From: Siphonodentalium dalli | Taxonomy: Eukaryota > Mollusca > Scaphopoda > Gadilida > Siphonodentaliidae | Assembly (NCBI GenBank): GCA_032622095.1 | Contig: CP136061.1 | Span: 170,257,107-170,321,106 of the forward strand | DNA: 64,000 bases | Reading direction: 5' to 3' | Shown here: one piece after another, positions 58,800-64,000 of the stretch | Numbering within the stretch: the first letter of the stretch is position 1 | Layout of the letters: each line of letters starts with the position of its first letter | Program-made: the position numbers and the translations under genes | Notes under the pieces: generated by a model | Database searches by the model: none | The model's input: only the letters and a program-made list of their open reading frames with translations | Told to the model about the DNA's origin: nothing

Positions 58800-61700
58800 T
58801 ACATATATAGGTATCCCCGCCACACACATATATAGGTCTCCCCACTACACACATATATAGGTATCCCCGCCCCACACATATATAGGTATCCTCACCACAC
58901 ACATATATAGGTATCCCCGCCACATACTGTACATCTATAGGTATCCCCACCACATACATATATAGGTATCACCACCACATAGATATATATGTATCACCAC
59001 CACACACATATATAGGTATCCCCACCACACACGTATATAGGTATTCCCACCACATACATATATAGGTATCCCCAACACACACATATATAGGTATCCCCAC
59101 CACATACATATATAGGTTTCACCACCACATACATATATAGGTATCCCCGCCACACACATATATAGGTTTCCCCGCCACATACATATATAGGTATCCCCAC
59201 CACACACATCTATAGGTATCCCCACCTCATACATATATAGGTATCACCACCACATACATATATAGGTATCCAGACCACACACATATATAGGTATACCCGC
59301 CACATAAATATATAGGTATCACCACTACACACATATATAGGTCTCCCCACCACATACATCTATAGGTATCACCACCACACACATCTATATGTATCCCCAC
59401 CACATACATTTATAGGTATCCCCACCACACACATCTATAGGTATCCCCACCACACACATATATAGGTATCCCCACCATACACATATATAGGTATCCCCGC
59501 CACACACATCTGTAGGTATTCCCACCACATACATATATAGGTATCACCACCACACACATATAGGTATCCCCGCCACATACATATAGGTATCCCCACCACA
59601 CACATATAGGTATCCCAACCACACACATCTATAGGTATCACCACCACATACATATATAGGTATCCCCACCACATACATATATAGGTATCACCTCCACACA
59701 CATATATAAGTCTCCCCACCAAACACATATATATGTATCCCCGCCACATACATCTATAGGTCTCCCCACCACATACATATATAGGTATCACCACCACATA
59801 CATCTATAGGTATCACCACCACATACATATATCGGTATCCCCGCCACATACATCTATAGGTATCCCCGCCACACACATCTATAGGTATCCCCACCACATA
59901 CATCTATAGGTATCCCCGCCACATTCATCTATATGTCTCCCCGCCACATACATATATAGGTATCCCCAACACATACATATATATGTATCCCCACCACATA
60001 CATCTATAGGTCTCCCCGCCACAAACATATATAGGTATCCCCACCACACGCATCTATAGGTATCCCCGCCACATACATCTATAGGTCTCCCCGCCACATA
60101 CATATATAGGTATCCCCACCACAAACATATATAGGTATCCCCACCACACAAATATATAGGTATCCCCACCACATACCTAATATAGGTATCCTCACCACAC
60201 ACATATATAGGTATCCCCACCACATACATCTATAGGTATCCCCGCCACACACATATATAGGTATCACCACCACATACATCTATAGGTATCACCACCACAT
60301 ACATATATAGGTATCCCCGCCACATACATATAGAGGTATCACCACCACATACATCTATATGTATCACCACCACATACATCTATAGGTCTCCCCGCCACAT
60401 ACATATATAGGTATCCCCAACACATACATATATATGTATCCCCACCACATGCATCTATAGGTCTCCCCGCCACAAACATATATAGGTATCCCCACCACAC
60501 GCATCTATAGGTATCCCCGCCACATACATCTATAGGTCTCCCCGCCACATACATATATAGGTATCCCCACCACAAACATATATAGGTATCCCCACCACAC
60601 AAATATATAGGTATCCCCACCACATACCTAATATAGGTATCCTCACCACACACATATATAGGTATCCCCACCACATACATCTATAGGTATCCCCGCCACA
60701 CACATATATAGGTATCACCACCACATACATCTATAGGTATCACCACCACATACATATATAGGTATCCCCGCCACATACATATAGAGGTATCACCACCACA
60801 TACATCTATATGTATCACCACCACATACATCTATAGGTATCCCCACCACATACATATATAGGTATCCCCGCCACATACATTTATAGGTATCCCCACCACA
60901 TACATATATAGGTATCCCCGTCACATACATATATAGGTGTCCCCACCACACACATACATAGGTATCCCCACCAAACACATATATAGGTATCCCCACCACA
61001 CACATCTATAGGAATCCCCACCACACACACATATAGGTCTCCCCACCACATACATATCTAGGTATCCCCACCACACACATATATAGGTATCACCACCACA
61101 TACATATTTAGGTATTCTCACCACACAAACCTATAGGTATCCCCACCACACACATATATAGGTATCCCCACCACATACATCTATAGGTATCACCACCACA
61201 CACATATATAGGTATCCCCACCACACACATATATAGGTATCACCACCACACACATATATAGGTATCACCACCACATACTTATATAGGTATCACCACCACA
61301 TACGTATATATGTATCCCCACCACACACATATATAGGTATCCCCACAACACACCTATATAGGTATCCCCGCCATACACATATATAGGTATCACCACCGCA
61401 TACATAGGTATCACCACCACACACATATATAGGTATCCCCACCACATACATATATAGGTATAACCACCACACATCTATAGTTATACATATATAGGTATAA
61501 CCACCAAAAATCTATAGGTATCCCCACCACATACATCTATAGGTATCCCCATCACATACATATATAGGTATCCCCACCATATACATTTATAGGTATCCCC
61601 GCCACACACATATATAGGTATCACCACTACATACATCTATAGGTATCCCCGTCACACACATCTATAGGTATCCCCACCACATACATCTATAGGTATCCCC

Positions 61701-63700
61701 GCCACATACATCTATAGGTCTCCCCGCCACATACATATATAGGTATTCCCACCACATACATATATATGTATCCCCACCACATACATCTATAGGTCTCCCC
61801 GCCACAAACATATATAGGTATCCCCACCACACACATCTAAAGGTATCCCCGCCACATACATCTATAGGTCTCCCCGCCACATACATATATAGGTATCCCC
61901 ACCACAAACATATATAGGTATCCCCACCACACAAATATATAGGTATCCCCACCACATACATATATAGGTATCCTCACCACACACATATATAGGTATCCCC
62001 ACCACATACATCTATAGGTATCCCCGCCACACACATATATAGGTATCACCACCACATACATATATAGGTATCACCACCGCATACATATACATGTATCACC
62101 ACCACATACATATATAGGTATCCCCGCCACATACATCTATAGGTATCCCCGCCACACACATCTATAAGTATTCCCACCACATGCATATATAGGTATCCCC
62201 GCCACATACAACTATAGGTCTCCCCGCCACATACATATATAGGTATCCCCACCACATACATATATAGGTCTCCCCGCCACAAACATATAGGTATCCCCAC
62301 CACACACATATAGGTATCCCCACCACACACATGTATAGGTATCACCACATACATATATAGGTATCCCCAACACATACATATATAGGTATCCCCACCACAT
62401 ACATATATAGGTATCCCCACCACATACATATATAGGTATCCCCACCACATACATCTATAGGTATCCCCACCACATACATATATTGGTATCCCCATAATAT
62501 GCATATATAGGTATCCCCACCACATACAAATATAGGTATCCCCACCACATACATATATAGGTATCCCGCCACACACACATATAGGTATCCCCGCCACATA
62601 CACATATAGGTATCCCCGCCACATACATATATAGGTATCCCCGCCACACACATATATAGGTCTCCCCACTACACACATATATAGGTATCCCCGCCCCACA
62701 CATATATAGGTATCCTCACCACACACATATATAGGTATCCCCGCCACATACTGTACATCTATAGGTATCCCCACCACATACATATATAGGTATCCCCACC
62801 ACATACATATATAGGTATCACCACCACATAGATATATATGTATCACCACCACACACATATATAGGTATCCCCACCACACACGTATATAGGTATTCCCACC
62901 ACATACATATATAGGTATCCCCAACACACACAAATATAGGTATCCCCACCACATACATATATAGGTATCACCACCACATACATATATAGGTATCCCCGCC
63001 ACACACAAATATAGGTTTCCCCGCCACATACATATATAGGTATCCCCACCACACACATCTATAGGTATCCCCACCTCATACATATATAGGTATCACCACC
63101 ACATACATATATAGGTATCCAGACCACACACATATATAGGTATACCCGCCACATAAATATATAGGTATCACCACTACACACATATATAGGTCTCCCCACC
63201 ACATACATCTATAGGTATCACCACCACACACATCTATATGTATCCCCACCACATACATCTATAGGTATCCCCACCACACACATCTATAGGTATCCCCACC
63301 ACACACATATATAGGTATCCCCACCATACACATATATAGGTATCCCCGCCACACACATCTGTAGGTATTCCCACCACATACATATATAGGTATCACCACC
63401 ACACACATATAGGTATCCCCGCCACATACATATAGGTATCCCCACCACACACATATAGGTATCCCAACCACACACATCTATAGGTATCACCACCACATAC
63501 ATATATAGGTATCCCCACCACATACATATATAGGTATCACCTCCACACACACATATATAAGTCTCCCCACCACACACATATATATGTATCCCCGCCACAT
63601 ACATCTATAGGTCTCCCCACCACATACATATATAGGTATCACCACCACATACATCTATAGGTATCACCACCACATACATATATAGGTATCCCCGCCACAT
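58800..63700. repeat. Duplicated block at 3,849-bp offset near the array end
   Basis: About 58.8-59.8 kb matches about 62.7-63.65 kb at offset 3,849. Both carry the rare CATACTGTACATCTATAGG unit (58924 and 62747) and the shortened CATATAGG units. Intermediate sequence at 61.2-62.05 kb matches 57.35-58.1 kb at offsets near 3,916-3,951. A larger ~3.9-kb duplication with internal gains and losses is the likely source. Confidence 0.7.
59930..60830. repeat. 451-bp tandem duplication
   Basis: About 59930-60380 is repeated immediately at about 60380-60830 with an offset of 451 bp (18 units plus 1 bp). Both contain the CCTAATATAGG and CATATAGAGG irregular units. Breakpoints are accurate to about a unit. 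Confidence 0.75.
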
Positions 63701-63720
63701 ACATCTATAGGTATCCCCGC

Positions 63721-64000
63721 AGGCCTTTCCATTAGTCTAATTTGGGGACACCGAACAAACCTGCCGGACCATGGTTCCGGCAGGTTTGCGAAAATTTGAG
63801 ATTTCAAGTCCACGAAACGCCATTTCCTGGCTTCTCAGACTATAATAAGTATCTATTTCAACCTAATTGTATTGAATTGAATCTTTCATTTCTAGTCCAT
63901 TTCACATTTTCAGAGCAATATACAAGGTCACATCCAGAAAATTGTTTCATACAGTACCATTTACAGAATTGGATATCAAACTCATCATCCCAAAACACTT
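63721..64000. other. Non-satellite sequence flanking the array
   Basis: 280 bp of AT-rich sequence after the array end. It contains a perfect 13-bp inverted repeat (63756-63788) and, about 90 bp further, a short TTGAATTGAAT tract. No open frame is informative. Hairpin followed by short tandem tract resembles a LINE 3' end, but no coding part or target duplication is visible, so the identity stays open. Confidence 0.6.
63756..63788. other. Perfect 13-bp inverted repeat (hairpin)
   Basis: CAAACCTGCCGGA (63756-63768), 7-base loop CCATGGT, then TCCGGCAGGTTTG (63776-63788). It lies 36 bp beyond the satellite boundary. Equally possible as a structural RNA element of a transposon remnant or a cruciform. 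There is no T-run to suggest a terminator, which would not apply in a eukaryote anyway. Confidence 0.75.

Larger units (their letters stand above)
42210..63720. repeat. 25-bp minisatellite array, segment 3 and right array end
   Basis: About 21.5 kb of the same unit, continuing the array after the transposon. Variant positions are the same as in the other segments. C at base 21 (CATCTATAGG) and A at base 7 (GGTATCACC) are common toward the right. The array stops in mid-unit at GGTATCCCCGC (63710-63720) and non-repetitive sequence begins with AGGCCTTTCC. No gene or insertion is visible inside. Confidence 0.98.

Noticed and set aside
1-63604. Several hundred overlapping minus-strand open frames of 60-345 codons encoding Tyr/Gly/Cys/Trp-rich repeats
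   Set aside because: They arise from a 25-bp stop-free unit and occur in all three frames over the same DNA. They start and stop at scattered single-base variants. There are no splice, promoter or signal-peptide features, and variation shows no codon-phase pattern. Not annotated as genes.
1-63720. CRISPR array
   Set aside because: The 25-bp repeats are directly adjacent with no unique spacers, there are no cas genes, and the surroundings are eukaryotic transposons.
1-63720. Telomeric or proven centromeric repeat
   Set aside because: The unit is not a telomere-type motif, no terminal chromosome structure is visible, and a centromeric role cannot be judged from sequence alone.
1-63720. G-quadruplex array on the minus strand
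   Set aside because: Each unit has only one GGGG run plus one GG, with about 20 bases between successive GGGG runs. This is too sparse for a convincing canonical quadruplex.
63721-64000. Second LINE 3' end
   Set aside because: Hairpin plus short TTGAA tract is suggestive, but there is no coding remnant, polyadenylation signal or target duplication. Kept only as an unassigned flank.

Overview
This window is eukaryotic, almost certainly metazoan, repeat DNA. It holds no host gene that I can support and no bacterial or viral genome features. About 55.8 kb of the 64 kb (87%) belongs to one enormous minisatellite with a 25-bp unit. The unit reads GGTATCCCCACCAC (bases 1-14) followed by ATACATATATA (bases 15-25) on the + strand. 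The array fills 1-4112, 5419-35573 and 42210-63720. At a strict 25 bp this is about 2,230 units. It is a single array broken in only two places, each time by a transposable element. It enters from the left window edge and ends abruptly at 63720.

The first interruption (4113-5418) is a 5'-truncated LINE. It keeps the end of a reverse transcriptase from just before the YADD box to the stop codon, a 3' UTR with a hairpin, an AATAAA signal, a (TCCTA)n tail and a target-site duplication (TACACAT, at least CACAT). The second (35574-42209, 6,636 bp) is a DNA transposon with CACTACTG inverted termini and a 3-bp ATA target duplication. It has about 500 bp of CATTAA-rich subterminal repeats at each end, the architecture of CACTA/EnSpm elements. 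It has no visible transposase and carries several nested repeats: a 1.44-kb foldback element with G-tract/palindrome/C-tract modules, a 262-bp element with perfect 30-bp inverted ends, an AACGCGGT-motif cluster and six ~176-bp tandem repeats. For both insertions the array itself preserves an unoccupied paralogous site (10878-10884 and 31040-31042), so both element boundaries can be read to the base.

Within the satellite, units differ at a small set of recurrent dimorphic positions. The order of unit types gives a barcode that exposes layered segmental duplications, with offsets 628, 2603, ~6747, 1626, ~5945, 4844, ~5840, ~4434-4804, 2586, 451 and 3849 bp. The most recent (4844 and 2586 bp) are nearly identical between copies, which implies ongoing unequal exchange or amplification, or an assembly duplication that should be excluded.

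The minus strand of the consensus has no stop codon in any frame. Hundreds of overlapping reading frames encoding Tyr/Gly/Cys/Trp-rich peptides with a 25-residue period result from this. I treat them as artefacts of composition. The combination of LINE type, CACTA-like element and GTCCGT-type ~176-bp repeats resembles marine invertebrate genomes, perhaps a mollusc, but the window cannot prove this.
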